From: Eubacterium plexicaudatum ASF492
Lineage (GTDB): Bacteria > Bacillota > Clostridia > Lachnospirales > Lachnospiraceae
DNA: 64,000 bases
Direction of reading: 5' to 3'
Assembly (NCBI RefSeq): GCF_000364225.2
Contig: NZ_AQFT02000001.1
Coordinates: 4,607,501-4,671,500, forward strand
Positions 27,831-36,657 of this stretch are shown here, piece by piece; position 1 is the first letter of the stretch; every line of letters begins with the position of its first letter. Under the pieces are notes generated by a model. It saw nothing but the letters and a program-made list of their open reading frames with translations. It did no database searches and was not told where the DNA came from. Both the position numbers and the translations under genes were made by a program.

Positions 27831-28934
27831 TCACAAAGAAGCTGTCTCGTTTTTTTGTTGATTCGTAATTTTTTCTCCGATGTCATTCATCATCATTACT
27901 TTACACATAACCCATGATACATTTTTTTCCAATATATAAGAAATATCTTCCTGCCTTACTTCTTCTCCCGAAGAAAGATCAGCCAGACATTGCTGTGTTC
28001 TGCGATAATGAACAATCCATGCATTCAGGTCTCCTCCATTCCGATTCAATCCTGTAATGCCCCTTTCCTGTTCCTGCTCTGCAATATATAACAACTGCTC
28101 AATAATCGGAATTTCTCCTCTGAGATCCGATAATTCCAGACGAACATCCGGTCGCAATTTCAAATACTCATAAAACATCTGCCTGGCTTCTGATATCTTT
28201 CCCATTTTTACCAATTGTGCCATAGCCAATTTAAATTCTGTTGTTTCTGCTTTTTCTGATGTAATTCCAATGATCCCTTCATATACTTTTAAATTATGTT
28301 TTTGAATCCAAACTTTCAGTAATTGTTCAGATAAAAATCCAAATACACGCTGATGATACAAATCATAAGACGACACATCAATCTGCTTCTCCATCTCAAA
28401 AAATATGGAAAAAAGCCATTGCGCATAGGAATCGAACAAATTCTTTGAAGTCACCATAAGATTTCCATAATAGCCAGTGTTTCCAGATAAAACAGATTCT
28501 AATTCGTTTGCATACTCTGGAAACTTTTTCTTTATAATGTTCTCTGTTAAATTCAGATCTTCAATATTATGTGCCTCTTCGTAAAGCTCTCTGTAGCTTT
28601 TATTCGATTTCAAATCATTTGATGTTATCACATCATACTCTTTTAAAATATCTTCATACTCTTTTTGTGACAACAGCTCACTTTCCTGATTCAAAAAATA
28701 ACGGCGGTAATGACAAATGCCAACAATATCAGCATCCCGTACATTTTTCCAAACCCAATATACACCTGTCAGTTCTCCATAATACTTGTTTCTCTCCGAA
28801 ATCGAATCTCCAGTATCATCTCCTGCATACCCCAAATCATCCGCTGCCGCACGCCCTACATGCAAAGGTATATAAATGGAATCCTTTGGTTCATCAAACT
28901 TCTTATGGGTCATTGTAAATATTTTTACATTCAT
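27831..28934 (-). CDS. DUF4422-family glycosyltransferase
   Basis: A 367-residue protein. Residues 1-235 match DUF4422: VKIFTMTHKKFDEP, YIPLHVGRAA, ISERNKYYGELTGVYWVWKN, IVGICHYRRYF, YDVITSND, and GYYGNLMVTSKNLFDSYAQW. DUF4422 proteins are capsule- or LPS-type galactosyl/hexosyl transferases. The last 130 residues are helical, possibly TPR-like, as with other transferases here. It ends a leftward five-gene group starting at 31952. ATG 28934 follows AGGAG. Confidence 0.82.
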   Translation of the reverse strand: MNVKIFTMTHKKFDEPKDSIYIPLHVGRAAADDLGYAGDDTGDSISERNKYYGELTGVYWVWKNVRDADIVGICHYRRYFLNQESELLSQKEYEDILKEYDVITSNDLKSNKSYRELYEEAHNIEDLNLTENIIKKKFPEYANELESVLSGNTGYYGNLMVTSKNLFDSYAQWLFSIFFEMEKQIDVSSYDLYHQRVFGFLSEQLLKVWIQKHNLKVYEGIIGITSEKAETTEFKLAMAQLVKMGKISEARQMFYEYLKLRPDVRLELSDLRGEIPIIEQLLYIAEQEQERGITGLNRNGGDLNAWIVHYRRTQQCLADLSSGEEVRQEDISYILEKNVSWVMCKVMMMNDIGEKITNQQKNETASL

Positions 28935-28979
28935 ATTAGAACTCCTACTATTTTTGCTAACAATGTCACCTGTAACTAT

Positions 28980-29633
28980 TTACATATATTCCTGTTTAAA
29001 TATTTTTCTGTTTCGAAAATAATTTTTCAAATTATAAAATCCGTCATCATGAATACACCATGCTTCTTTCTGATTCGGAACGACAACTTTATATCCGCGG
29101 CGTATAAACTCCTGACTTTGTGAAATGTCATAAAAGTCCCAATCTTGAAATAAGTCTTCCCGCCATGGCAGATCATATTGTGTCGCCATTAAAAATCCGT
29201 CTATTGCTTCGACACTTTCCCATGCCCCATTTACTTCCCCAATCGTACTTTCCATAGATTCATAAATAATATTTGCATACAGTTTGCCAATTCTTGGTCC
29301 GTCCCACATTATGGCATTTTCCGGCAGCTTAGGCGCTCCCACCATCCCAATCATTCCTACTTCATGATTTTCAAAAACAGCAAGAATATCCTTTATAAAT
29401 TCCCGATGAACAATAAAAACATCCTGATGCAAATATACTTTATATTTTGCATCACTTTGTTTCATTGCAGTATTATAACCGGCGGTCATAGAGCAGGCAT
29501 CTTTTACAATACAAATCTCAATCTCATATCCTTCCGGTATAGATAAATGTTCCAGATATTTTCTTTCTTCTTTTTCATATTTTTCATTATTTACACACGA
29601 TATAAAACATATTTTCCTTGGATTAACATTCAT
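28980..29633 (-). CDS. GT2_5-type glycosyltransferase, catalytic domain only
   Basis: A 217-residue protein made up of just the GT2_5-like domain: KICFISCVNNEKYEKEERKYL, DACSMTAGYNTAMKQSDAKYK, HQDVFIVHREFI, DGFLMATQYDLPWREDL, WDFYDISQSQEF, AWCIHD. It stops about where the helical domain begins in the paralogue at 8913-9989. Its ATG overlaps the stop of the 322-residue helical gene by 4 bp, so the two are translationally coupled and may work as a pair. Confidence 0.8.
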   Translation of the reverse strand: MNVNPRKICFISCVNNEKYEKEERKYLEHLSIPEGYEIEICIVKDACSMTAGYNTAMKQSDAKYKVYLHQDVFIVHREFIKDILAVFENHEVGMIGMVGAPKLPENAIMWDGPRIGKLYANIIYESMESTIGEVNGAWESVEAIDGFLMATQYDLPWREDLFQDWDFYDISQSQEFIRRGYKVVVPNQKEAWCIHDDGFYNLKNYFRNRKIFKQEYM

Positions 29634-30598
29634 AAGCCGTTCTCCGTTTCACATACACTTTGTCTGATTTTTTCCAATAAATATACCGCCGGTTCATATT
29701 CCGGTTTCTGCTCAATAACGAATTCCAATACAATGACTGCTTTATCAAATACTCTTTCTTCCAGCAATACATTTACCAGTAATAAATAATACTCAATTTC
29801 TTTCACACCATCCAGGCCAAGCAATGTTTTCCAGGATTCGTTTGTGATCGTATTTTTTTTCAGATATTTTGCGATCTCTTTTTCACTGTCGTTATCTTTA
29901 TACAGCAATTTCCACATCAATTCCTGCAGTGGTATAACTATTTCCATATCGTTGCCAGCAATTCCTTTTATATCCGAAGAACACTGAATACCATAGGAAC
30001 TCAGTTTTTTACGCACTCTGTAATTTCCTGTCCAATGCTTTTCTATAAAAAGAAGCAGATAGATTTCATATCCTTTCAGTCCGGATGTTTCAAATATATT
30101 TTCAAGCTTTAACGCAAGCTTTAATGATCTCATAACAGAGGTTGTAAGCATTGTTTCCAATGTTGCCATCGAAGTATCATGTATCCTGATAAACGATAAA
30201 AATTCTTCTGTTGTTTCATTTCCTATCTCAAAATCCAAACGATACAAGATCATCTTTAACTGAAACAAATAATCTGTCAGTTCGGCTACCGTACCACCCT
30301 GCTTTAAAATATTCTGTGAACTTCCTTCCTCAGACTCTCTCTCCCAAATACACATCACCAGATACATCGTTGCATACACATCTGTCTGTTTATAGTGTTC
30401 AAACAATTCTCCCGGCAGAAACATACTTTTTAACTGCATCCATGCTTCTTTACTCCCATCTGCAAGCAGCATATCCATTTTCTCTATCACATCAGGCAAT
30501 TTTTCACCATATGTTTTCTGCCATTTTTCCTGCTCTTCTTCCTGACGCAGCGCATCCTGTTCGGTGCCAAGAAGCTTGTTCTGTTTATTGATCTCCAT
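29630..30598 (-). CDS. Helical (TPR-like) partner protein of the glycosyltransferases
   Basis: A 322-residue, all-helical protein without a known catalytic motif. Its middle contains LTDYLFQLKMILYRLDF, which matches LQLKMYLWRLEF in the protein at 31278-31952 and similar segments in the C-terminal domains of the GT2_5 transferases at 8913-9989 and 24573-26708. The last 60 residues look like a TPR (VNVLLEERVFDKAVIVLEFVI, EPAVYLLEKI). It overlaps transferases at both ends (30585 and 29633), so all three are tightly coupled. Likely a separate version of the domain fused elsewhere. Function unknown. Confidence 0.62.
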   Translation of the reverse strand: MEINKQNKLLGTEQDALRQEEEQEKWQKTYGEKLPDVIEKMDMLLADGSKEAWMQLKSMFLPGELFEHYKQTDVYATMYLVMCIWERESEEGSSQNILKQGGTVAELTDYLFQLKMILYRLDFEIGNETTEEFLSFIRIHDTSMATLETMLTTSVMRSLKLALKLENIFETSGLKGYEIYLLLFIEKHWTGNYRVRKKLSSYGIQCSSDIKGIAGNDMEIVIPLQELMWKLLYKDNDSEKEIAKYLKKNTITNESWKTLLGLDGVKEIEYYLLLVNVLLEERVFDKAVIVLEFVIEQKPEYEPAVYLLEKIRQSVCETENGL

Positions 30599-31252
30599 AT
30601 TCTTTCAAATACACATTCCTTTCCTTATAATAGTTGCCAAGATTTAAAATACCGTCATCATGAATGCACCATGGTTTTTCTGTAAATGGTACTACCACTT
30701 TATAACCCTTTTTGCGAAATTCCATACTTTGTGAAAGATCATAAAAATCCCAGTTTTTAAACAAATCATCACGCCATGGAATATCATACTGGGTCGCCAT
30801 TAACAGCCCATCTACCGCACTGACTTCCTGATATGTTCCGCAAACCTCTCCAAACAAATAGGAATCTGCTTTATACACACTGTTTGCATGCAGCATACCA
30901 ACTCTGTCGCTATACCACATCACGGCACTCTGTTCTATATTTAAACTTCCAACAATACCAATCATTCCAATTTCAGCATCCTGAAATATACTTAAAAGTT
31001 CTGTTAAAAATTGCTCATATATGATAAAAACGTCCTGATGCAGATACACTTTGTATTTTGCATCCGATTGCCGCATCGCCTGATTATACCCTTCCGTCAT
31101 AGACCGTGCTTCTTTCACCGACAGCACTTCCACTTCGTATCCTTGCGGAACATATAGCCTTTTTATATAATAAACACACTCTTTTCATATAACGCATCAT
31201 TTGTGCACATAATAAAACAAATTTTCCTGTCCTTGTTACTCTTATTTATCAT
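30585..31252 (-). CDS. GT2_5-type glycosyltransferase, catalytic domain, 5' frameshift
   Basis: The main part has VKEARSMTEGYNQAMRQSDAK, HQDVFIIYEQFL, DGLLMATQYDIPWRDDL, WDFYDLSQSMEF and PWCIHD. The true N-terminus lies upstream at ATG 31252 (MINKSNKDRKICFIMCTNDA), joined through YIKRLYVPQGYEVEVL if one A is added at 31182-31185. Corrected length about 222 residues, the same catalytic-only form as 28980-29633. It lies between two helical partner genes. Acceptor unknown. Confidence 0.75.
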
Positions 31253-31277
31253 AATAAAACAGTCCCCGTTTCAGCAC

Positions 31278-31952
31278 TCACATATCCACCAATCCCCAGT
31301 TTCGTTTATATCGTTCCAATAATTGCGATGGATGTTGTATTTTTTTCACATATTCCACAGCTGCATCATATTGCTGAAGGCGCATATAAATATCTGCCAT
31401 TTCACAGTACACGAGTTCCAGATCGCAGCCGCATTCATTCAGATAATGCAGCATATGAAAAGCCTGTACAAAAGATCCATGTTCTTTATATAATATGGCA
31501 ATCTGATATATCGTTTCTGCCTTTTTAAATGCAGATGTATGAATCAGCCATTTGACACACGGCACAGATAATTTCTGTTCCGCAACATACCGCATAAAAC
31601 TTGTCCGATCATCGGTAAATTCCAAACGCCATAAGTACATCTTTAACTGTAAATACACGGTAACGATATCATCTATGGAATGTCTTCCATACCATATACA
31701 GTCTGCTGCCTGCTCATTCAGTTCCATACGATAAATATTAACAATGATATTTAAAACAGCAAATACATGATCTGACTGTGCCAATTCGAGCACGTCTTTT
31801 TGTTCAAATAATGCTACAATCCTGTCATAGTTTTCCTCTCTCATATGCTGTTCTATTTTCTGTTCGTAATCGTGATAATACCGGCAAATCAGTTGCTGTT
31901 GTTCGGCTATTTTTCTTATTTCCTGTTCTATTTCGGCATCATATCGTCCCAT
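31278..31952 (-). CDS. Helical (TPR-like) partner protein
   Basis: A 224-residue helical protein with N-terminal coiled coil (AEIEQEIRKIAEQQQLICRY) and repeats near the C-terminus (IAILYKEHGSFVQAFHMLHY, CEMADIYMRLQQYDAAVEYV) typical of TPR. The central IDDIVTVYLQLKMYLWRLEF matches the protein at 29630-30598. No catalytic motif. First gene of the leftward group, reading from the palindromic promoter region at 32005-32032. A scaffold or acceptor-recognition role for the glycosyltransferases is possible but unproven. Confidence 0.6.
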   Translation of the reverse strand: MGRYDAEIEQEIRKIAEQQQLICRYYHDYEQKIEQHMREENYDRIVALFEQKDVLELAQSDHVFAVLNIIVNIYRMELNEQAADCIWYGRHSIDDIVTVYLQLKMYLWRLEFTDDRTSFMRYVAEQKLSVPCVKWLIHTSAFKKAETIYQIAILYKEHGSFVQAFHMLHYLNECGCDLELVYCEMADIYMRLQQYDAAVEYVKKIQHPSQLLERYKRNWGLVDM

Positions 31953-32004
31953 TTGGTCAAATCCTGTTCTTTTTCATTACTATTTTTCTTTATTCTTCCG
32001 TTTG

Positions 32005-32032
32005 TTATGTTATAATAGTTATTATAACATAA
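32005..32032. promoter_or_regulatory. 28-bp palindrome holding two divergent -10 boxes
   Basis: Perfect 13-bp arms (TTATGTTATAATA / TATTATAACATAA) around a GT centre. TATAAT occurs once per arm, 32011-32016 on the plus strand and 32021-32026 on the minus strand, between divergent glycan genes (start codons 31952 and 32050). Could be a shared operator-promoter; the -35 regions are weak. Confidence 0.5.
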
Positions 32033-32049
32033 TTAATTGGAGGTTTACT

Positions 32050-33219
32050 ATGCTTTTTTTATATATTCCTGTCAAGGGAAGCAGTTCGGATCTTCCATGG
32101 TCTCTGATTCACATGAATGAATCTGTTACGATCTATGACAGTTATGTATTTGATCCTCTGATTCCTTCCAAAGAATCTGTTGAAATATTGGAACAATATC
32201 TTTTAGATCATAAATATGACTGCCTGATTTCCTACCTTTTCGTACCGGAAATTTCGGATTTGTGTCAAAAATATAATTGTAAATATGTTGGATGGATCTA
32301 TGACTCACCGCTTGTTTCCCTTTTTCACCCGGCAGTCCGCAATCCATGCAATTATCTTTTTATTTTCGACCGGTCCGAATATGAATATTTTTCCAAACGC
32401 GGAATTCCTCATTTGTATTACCTTCCAATGGCTACAAACACTTTGCGTACAGGTTTATTAAATATTACTGCAGAAGATGAGCAGCGGTATTCATGTGACA
32501 TTTCTTTTGTGGGTGGCCTGTACGAAACAAATACTTATAATTCTCTGATCGGGGCTTTACCGGAAGATATCGCAAATGAATTTAAATTATACCTGCTGCG
32601 GAATATGTGCAACTGGTCACAACCAAAACAATGGCCACGCATTTCGGAAAAAGCCGTCTTGTATATGCAGCAGCATTTTGATACGGACAAATGGAATCGT
32701 ATGGACATGGATACGGATCTTTTTCTTGGCATTGCGCTATTATCCGGAAAACTGGCTGAAATTGATCGTATCACCGTATTAAATACACTGGCAGAATCAT
32801 TTTCTGTTCATTTGTATACATCCGGTGACAGCTCTTTTCTGCAAAATGTCCATGTACATCCACCGGTTAATTATGACACCGATATGAATAAAATATTTTA
32901 TTTAAGCAAAATTAATCTGAATATCACACTTCCTTCCATTGAAACCGGTATACCACAGCGTATATTTGACATTATGGGATGCGGAGGTTTCGTAATGACG
33001 AATTACCAAAAAGATCTGGAAGAACATTTCACCATTGGAACCGATCTGGAAGTGTTTCATAATCCGGATGAATTAAAAGAAAAAACAACTTATTATCTGC
33101 AGCATGAAAAAGAGCGGATCCAAATTGCAATGAACGGCTATCAAAAAGTCCGTGAACATTTTTCCTATCCGCATCAGTTAAGGCAGATATTAGATCTTAT
33201 AAAGGAGGATATTACATGA
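32050..33219 (+). CDS. CgeB/DUF3880-type glycosyltransferase (copy 1)
   Basis: A 389-residue protein. The N-terminal half (DUF3880-like) contains YVGWIYDSPLVSLFHPAV and NYLFIFDRSEYEYF; a middle ISFVGGLYE block follows; the C-terminal GT1_2-like domain contains KINLNITLPSIETGIPQRIF, IMGCGGFVMTNYQ and the terminal YYLQHEKERIQIAMNGYQKV helix. This is a GT-B transferase family common in spore maturation (CgeB) and flagellar glycosylation clusters. ATG 32050 follows GGAGG. First of three tandem copies; it overlaps the next by 4 bp. Confidence 0.82.
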   Translation: MLFLYIPVKGSSSDLPWSLIHMNESVTIYDSYVFDPLIPSKESVEILEQYLLDHKYDCLISYLFVPEISDLCQKYNCKYVGWIYDSPLVSLFHPAVRNPCNYLFIFDRSEYEYFSKRGIPHLYYLPMATNTLRTGLLNITAEDEQRYSCDISFVGGLYETNTYNSLIGALPEDIANEFKLYLLRNMCNWSQPKQWPRISEKAVLYMQQHFDTDKWNRMDMDTDLFLGIALLSGKLAEIDRITVLNTLAESFSVHLYTSGDSSFLQNVHVHPPVNYDTDMNKIFYLSKINLNITLPSIETGIPQRIFDIMGCGGFVMTNYQKDLEEHFTIGTDLEVFHNPDELKEKTTYYLQHEKERIQIAMNGYQKVREHFSYPHQLRQILDLIKEDIT

Positions 33220-34406
33220 AGCTCTTATTTTACCGTTATGGCAGTATTTGCGAACCGGATATTATTACCGGATTTCAGGAACTTGGCCATACGATTATTG
33301 AAATGACACATGAAATAACGAACAAATCCATGCTTCCCAGTGAATGTGTAAAGGCAGTTACAAATCAATTATTTGCAGAACCGGTGGATTTTGTTTTCAG
33401 TATTAATTTTTTTCCATTTTTAAGTGATGTTTGTCAGATTTTCAAACTTCCTTATTTATGCTGGTCCGTCGATTCGCCGGTCATGGAACTATTTTCCACA
33501 TCAATTGAACATTCCTGCAACCGTATTTTTTTGTTTGACCGGGCACAGTATGATGAAATCTTACCATATAATCCGGATCATGTATTTCATCTGCCATTAG
33601 CTGTCAACGTTGATCAGAAACAGCAGGTGATACGATCTGCGTCCGCTGCCTTAAATAATCATTTTTCCTCCGATATTTCTTTCGTAGGCTCTTTATACAC
33701 GGAAAAATGCCCCTACGACAAACTGACTGATGTTCCGGAATATTTATCCGGTTATCTGGATGGTCTAATTGAATCTCAGATACTGATTTACGGAGGTTAT
33801 TTTATTGAGGATATTCTGACAGATGACATCATTGAACAATTCAAACAGCACCTGCCGGGATTTTATACTCCTCCTTATGAATCGCATCTGACAGATCGGA
33901 TTACCGTAGCACAGTTATATATTGGCAGTAAAATATCCGCTGTAGAACGACTTCGTATTATGGACCTGTTATCCGGGCAATTTTCCGTTGACCTTTATAC
34001 CGCCAGTGATACATCCGGCCTGCCTCACGTTCATAACCGAGGACTTGCCAAAACGCTGGAAGAAATGCCTCTGGTATTTCAAAACAGCCGCATTAATTTA
34101 AACATCACTTCTAAAGGAATCCGCAGTGGGATTCCACTCAGAATATTTGATATTCTCGGATGCGGTGGATTTTTACTGACAAACTATCAGACAGAGATTG
34201 CCGAACTGTTTGTTCCGGGTGAAGATCTGATCATTTATGACAGTCCGGAAGATTTATCGAATAAATGCAGCTATTATCTGTCACACGAAGCAGAACGGAA
34301 AGAAATTGCGCACAATGGTTTTGAAAAAGCTGCATCACAGCATACTTATCAGATCCGTCTGCAGCAAATGTTGAAACTTGCATTTGAAACAGCTCAGACA
34401 ACCTGA
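33216..34406 (+). CDS. CgeB/DUF3880-type glycosyltransferase (copy 2)
   Basis: A 396-residue paralogue with the same order of blocks: YLCWSVDSPVMELFST, NRIFLFDRAQYDEI, ISFVGSLYTEKCPYDKL, RINLNITSKGIRSGIPLRIF, ILGCGGFLLTNYQTEIAELF and YYLSHEAERKEIAHNGF. The ATG lies inside the end of copy 1 (ATGA overlap), so translation is coupled. It diverges enough from copies 1 and 3 to suggest a different donor or acceptor. Likely adds one residue of the glycan. Confidence 0.82.
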   Translation: MKLLFYRYGSICEPDIITGFQELGHTIIEMTHEITNKSMLPSECVKAVTNQLFAEPVDFVFSINFFPFLSDVCQIFKLPYLCWSVDSPVMELFSTSIEHSCNRIFLFDRAQYDEILPYNPDHVFHLPLAVNVDQKQQVIRSASAALNNHFSSDISFVGSLYTEKCPYDKLTDVPEYLSGYLDGLIESQILIYGGYFIEDILTDDIIEQFKQHLPGFYTPPYESHLTDRITVAQLYIGSKISAVERLRIMDLLSGQFSVDLYTASDTSGLPHVHNRGLAKTLEEMPLVFQNSRINLNITSKGIRSGIPLRIFDILGCGGFLLTNYQTEIAELFVPGEDLIIYDSPEDLSNKCSYYLSHEAERKEIAHNGFEKAASQHTYQIRLQQMLKLAFETAQTT

Positions 34407-34437
34407 TCTGTTCCGTATACTTTAAAAGGAGGACAAC

Positions 34438-35604
34438 ATGGACATACTATTTATTGACTGGGGATGCTTTGGTAAAGCAGATGCTGTCTTTACGTTAGAA
34501 CAAATGGGATACCGACTTACAATGTTTTCTCATAAAGACTTTCAGGAACGAATCAGTACGGAATATAACGATGCATTTGCTGAGATTGTAAAAAATAAAA
34601 CGTTTGCATTCTGCTTTTCCTTTAACTTTTATCCTGTCGTTTCAGAAAATTGCAAGCGTCATAACATACCTTATATATCTATTATTTACGACAGTCCTTT
34701 CGTACCACTGTATTCCTATACGCTGATCTACCCGACCAATTATGTATTTATATTTGACAAACAAGAATATCTGAAACTGCACAATATGGGTATTACAACC
34801 GTTTATTATGTTACTTTGCCCGTAAATGGTACCATTATAGATTTTTTAAGTAAAAAAGAGTTTGACCGTAAAAAATTATCTTGTGAAGTTTCCTTTGTAG
34901 GTTCCTTATATAACGAACATCACAACTTTTTTGATTACCTTGCAGACGTAAACGACTATACCAAAGGCTATCTAGATGCTGTTATGGAAGCTCAGATTCG
35001 GATATACGGATATAATTTTATAGAAAAAGTTCTGTCTGCGCCAAAAATACTGAATGAGCTTTTACGTGTGTCTCCATACGCAAATGATGGCTATGGTATT
35101 GAGACTCCCGAATATATTTATGCAAATTATTATTTGTGTCGTAAAATAACGTCTATGGAACGAATTCGGCTGCTCACTGCCGTTGCCGAACGTTTTCCAT
35201 TAAAACTATTTACTTTGAAAAAAGATTTTAAAATTCCAAATGTACAAAATATGGGTGCCGCCGATTATTATGCGGAAATGCCTTATATATTTGCCAACAG
35301 CAAGATTAACCTGAATATTACATTAAAAAGCATTCAATCAGGTATTCCTTTACGGGCAATGGACATCTTTGGTGCAGGTGGTTTTTTGCTGACAAACTTC
35401 CAGGCTGATTTTCTGGATTTCTTTATCCCTGATGAAGACTTTGTCTATTTTACGGATCCCGATGACATGCTTTCTAAAATCGAATATTATTTGTCACATG
35501 ATAAGGAACGCGAAGAAATTGCGCAAAACGGACACCGCAAAGTTTTACAAAACCATAGTTTTGAAAAATGCTTTCAGACTATTTTATCCATTGTATTTCC
35601 TTAA
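34438..35604 (+). CDS. CgeB/DUF3880-type glycosyltransferase (copy 3)
   Basis: A 388-residue paralogue: ISIIYDSPFVPLYSYTL, NYVFIFDKQEYLKL, VSFVGSLYNEHHNFFDYL, KINLNITLKSIQSGIPLRAM, IFGAGGFLLTNFQADFLDFF and YYLSHDKEREEIAQNGH. ATG 34438 follows AGGAGG, 31 bp after copy 2. The gene ends at the terminator it shares with the flagellin gene. The nearest intact relative of the deleted copy at 6286-7226. Confidence 0.82.
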   Translation: MDILFIDWGCFGKADAVFTLEQMGYRLTMFSHKDFQERISTEYNDAFAEIVKNKTFAFCFSFNFYPVVSENCKRHNIPYISIIYDSPFVPLYSYTLIYPTNYVFIFDKQEYLKLHNMGITTVYYVTLPVNGTIIDFLSKKEFDRKKLSCEVSFVGSLYNEHHNFFDYLADVNDYTKGYLDAVMEAQIRIYGYNFIEKVLSAPKILNELLRVSPYANDGYGIETPEYIYANYYLCRKITSMERIRLLTAVAERFPLKLFTLKKDFKIPNVQNMGAADYYAEMPYIFANSKINLNITLKSIQSGIPLRAMDIFGAGGFLLTNFQADFLDFFIPDEDFVYFTDPDDMLSKIEYYLSHDKEREEIAQNGHRKVLQNHSFEKCFQTILSIVFP

Positions 35605-35636
35605 AAAAATAAGACCGGAAATCCGGTCTTATTTTT
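35605..35636. terminator. Bidirectional terminator between glycosyltransferase and flagellin genes
   Basis: 15-bp perfect stem AAAAATAAGACCGGA / TCCGGTCTTATTTTT with a 2-base loop; A-run and T-run on the two sides serve both convergent genes. Confidence 0.88.
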
Positions 35637-35655
35637 ATGATAGTCGCTATAATAA

Positions 35656-36468
35656 TTAACCCAGTAAGGATAAAACACCCTGGTTGGACTGATTAGCCTG
35701 AGCAAGCATAGACTGGCCAGCCTGAGCAAGAATGTTGTTCTTGCTGTATTCAACCATTTCATCAGCCATATCTGTATCACGAAGACGAGATTCAGCAGCC
35801 TGAGTATTTTCAGAAATGTTATCCAAGTTAGCAATTGTATGCTCAAGTCTGTTCTGTAATGCACCTAAGTAAGAACGCTGTTCGGATACGGAGTTAATAG
35901 CACTCTGAATCTGATCCATTGCACTACCAGCAGATTTGAAAGAAGAAACGCTCATATTAGTTACTTTCAGTGAGCTAGAGTTCATATTGCTGATAGAGAT
36001 ACCAATTGCCTGACCACTTAAAGAGCCAACCTGAAGGTTCTTATCTTTAAATGTACCATCCAGTAAGTTCATTGTATTGAACTGAGTTGTAGACTGAATT
36101 CTGTCGATTTCAGATACTAACTGGTTGATTTCTTTCTGAACTGCATTTCTATCAATTGTTGTATTTGTGTCATTAGCTGCCTGAGTAGCTAATTCATTCA
36201 TACGCTGTAAGATAGAATGTGTTTCAGCTAAAGCACCTTCTGCAACCTGGATTAAAGATACACCATCCTGTGCATTTGTAGAAGCTTTGTTAAGGCCTCT
36301 AACTTGACTTCTCATTTTTTCAGAAATTGTTAAGCCTGCAGCATCATCGCCTGCACGGTTAATTCTGTAACCAGAAGATAATTTCTCCGTAGATTTTGCC
36401 TGAGCGGATGTTGTTACGCCTAACTGTCTGTTAGCATTCATTGCTGTAAGATTGTGCTGTACTACCAT
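35656..36468 (-). CDS. fliC: Flagellin
   Basis: A 270-residue flagellin, the main filament subunit. The D0/D1 N-terminus (MVVQHNLTAMNANRQLG, STEKLSSGYRINRAGDDAAGL, LNKASTNAQDGVSLIQVAEG) and C-terminus (RLEHTIANLDNISENTQAAE, RDTDMADEMVEYSKNNILAQ) are typical. It has no variable D2/D3 domain. LQRMNELATQAAND occupies the place of the TLR5-recognised stretch of other flagellins. ATG 36468 follows AAGGAGG; an upstream in-frame ATG at 36534 lies in the leader. Controlled by the sigma-28 promoter at 36610-36636 and probably by CsrA. Confidence 0.95.
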   Translation of the reverse strand: MVVQHNLTAMNANRQLGVTTSAQAKSTEKLSSGYRINRAGDDAAGLTISEKMRSQVRGLNKASTNAQDGVSLIQVAEGALAETHSILQRMNELATQAANDTNTTIDRNAVQKEINQLVSEIDRIQSTTQFNTMNLLDGTFKDKNLQVGSLSGQAIGISISNMNSSSLKVTNMSVSSFKSAGSAMDQIQSAINSVSEQRSYLGALQNRLEHTIANLDNISENTQAAESRLRDTDMADEMVEYSKNNILAQAGQSMLAQANQSNQGVLSLLG

Positions 36469-36469
36469 A

Positions 36470-36508
36470 ATTTTCCTCCTTGAATATAATACATCTTCCA
36501 TGATGTAT
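36470..36508 (-). promoter_or_regulatory. Predicted CsrA-binding sites in the flagellin leader
   Basis: On the minus strand a 7-bp stem ATACATC/GATGTAT (36489-36508) shows ATGGAA in the loop, followed by the Shine-Dalgarno sequence CAAGGAGGAAAA with further GGA. In Bacillus subtilis CsrA represses hag through just such a pair of sites and FliW relieves it; both csrA and fliW are present at 40602-41284. Confidence 0.6.
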
Positions 36509-36609
36509 GTGCTATTTTTATTTGTTTCGTGCATCTGTCCGACTGGCCGTACGCTCCATCCGAACTTCTGCTTGCAAGTAACAATTGTTATCTTGTTTAC
36601 TTGTATTAT

Positions 36610-36636
36610 ATATCGGATGTAACTTTGAATACTTTA
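36610..36636 (-). promoter_or_regulatory. Sigma-28 promoter of flagellin
   Basis: Minus strand TAAA (36633-36636), 15-base spacer, TCCGATAT (36610-36617), matching the flagellar sigma factor consensus. It gives a leader of about 130 nt before ATG 36468. Confidence 0.82.
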
Positions 36637-36657
36637 TAGATAAATTCAATTTTTTAT

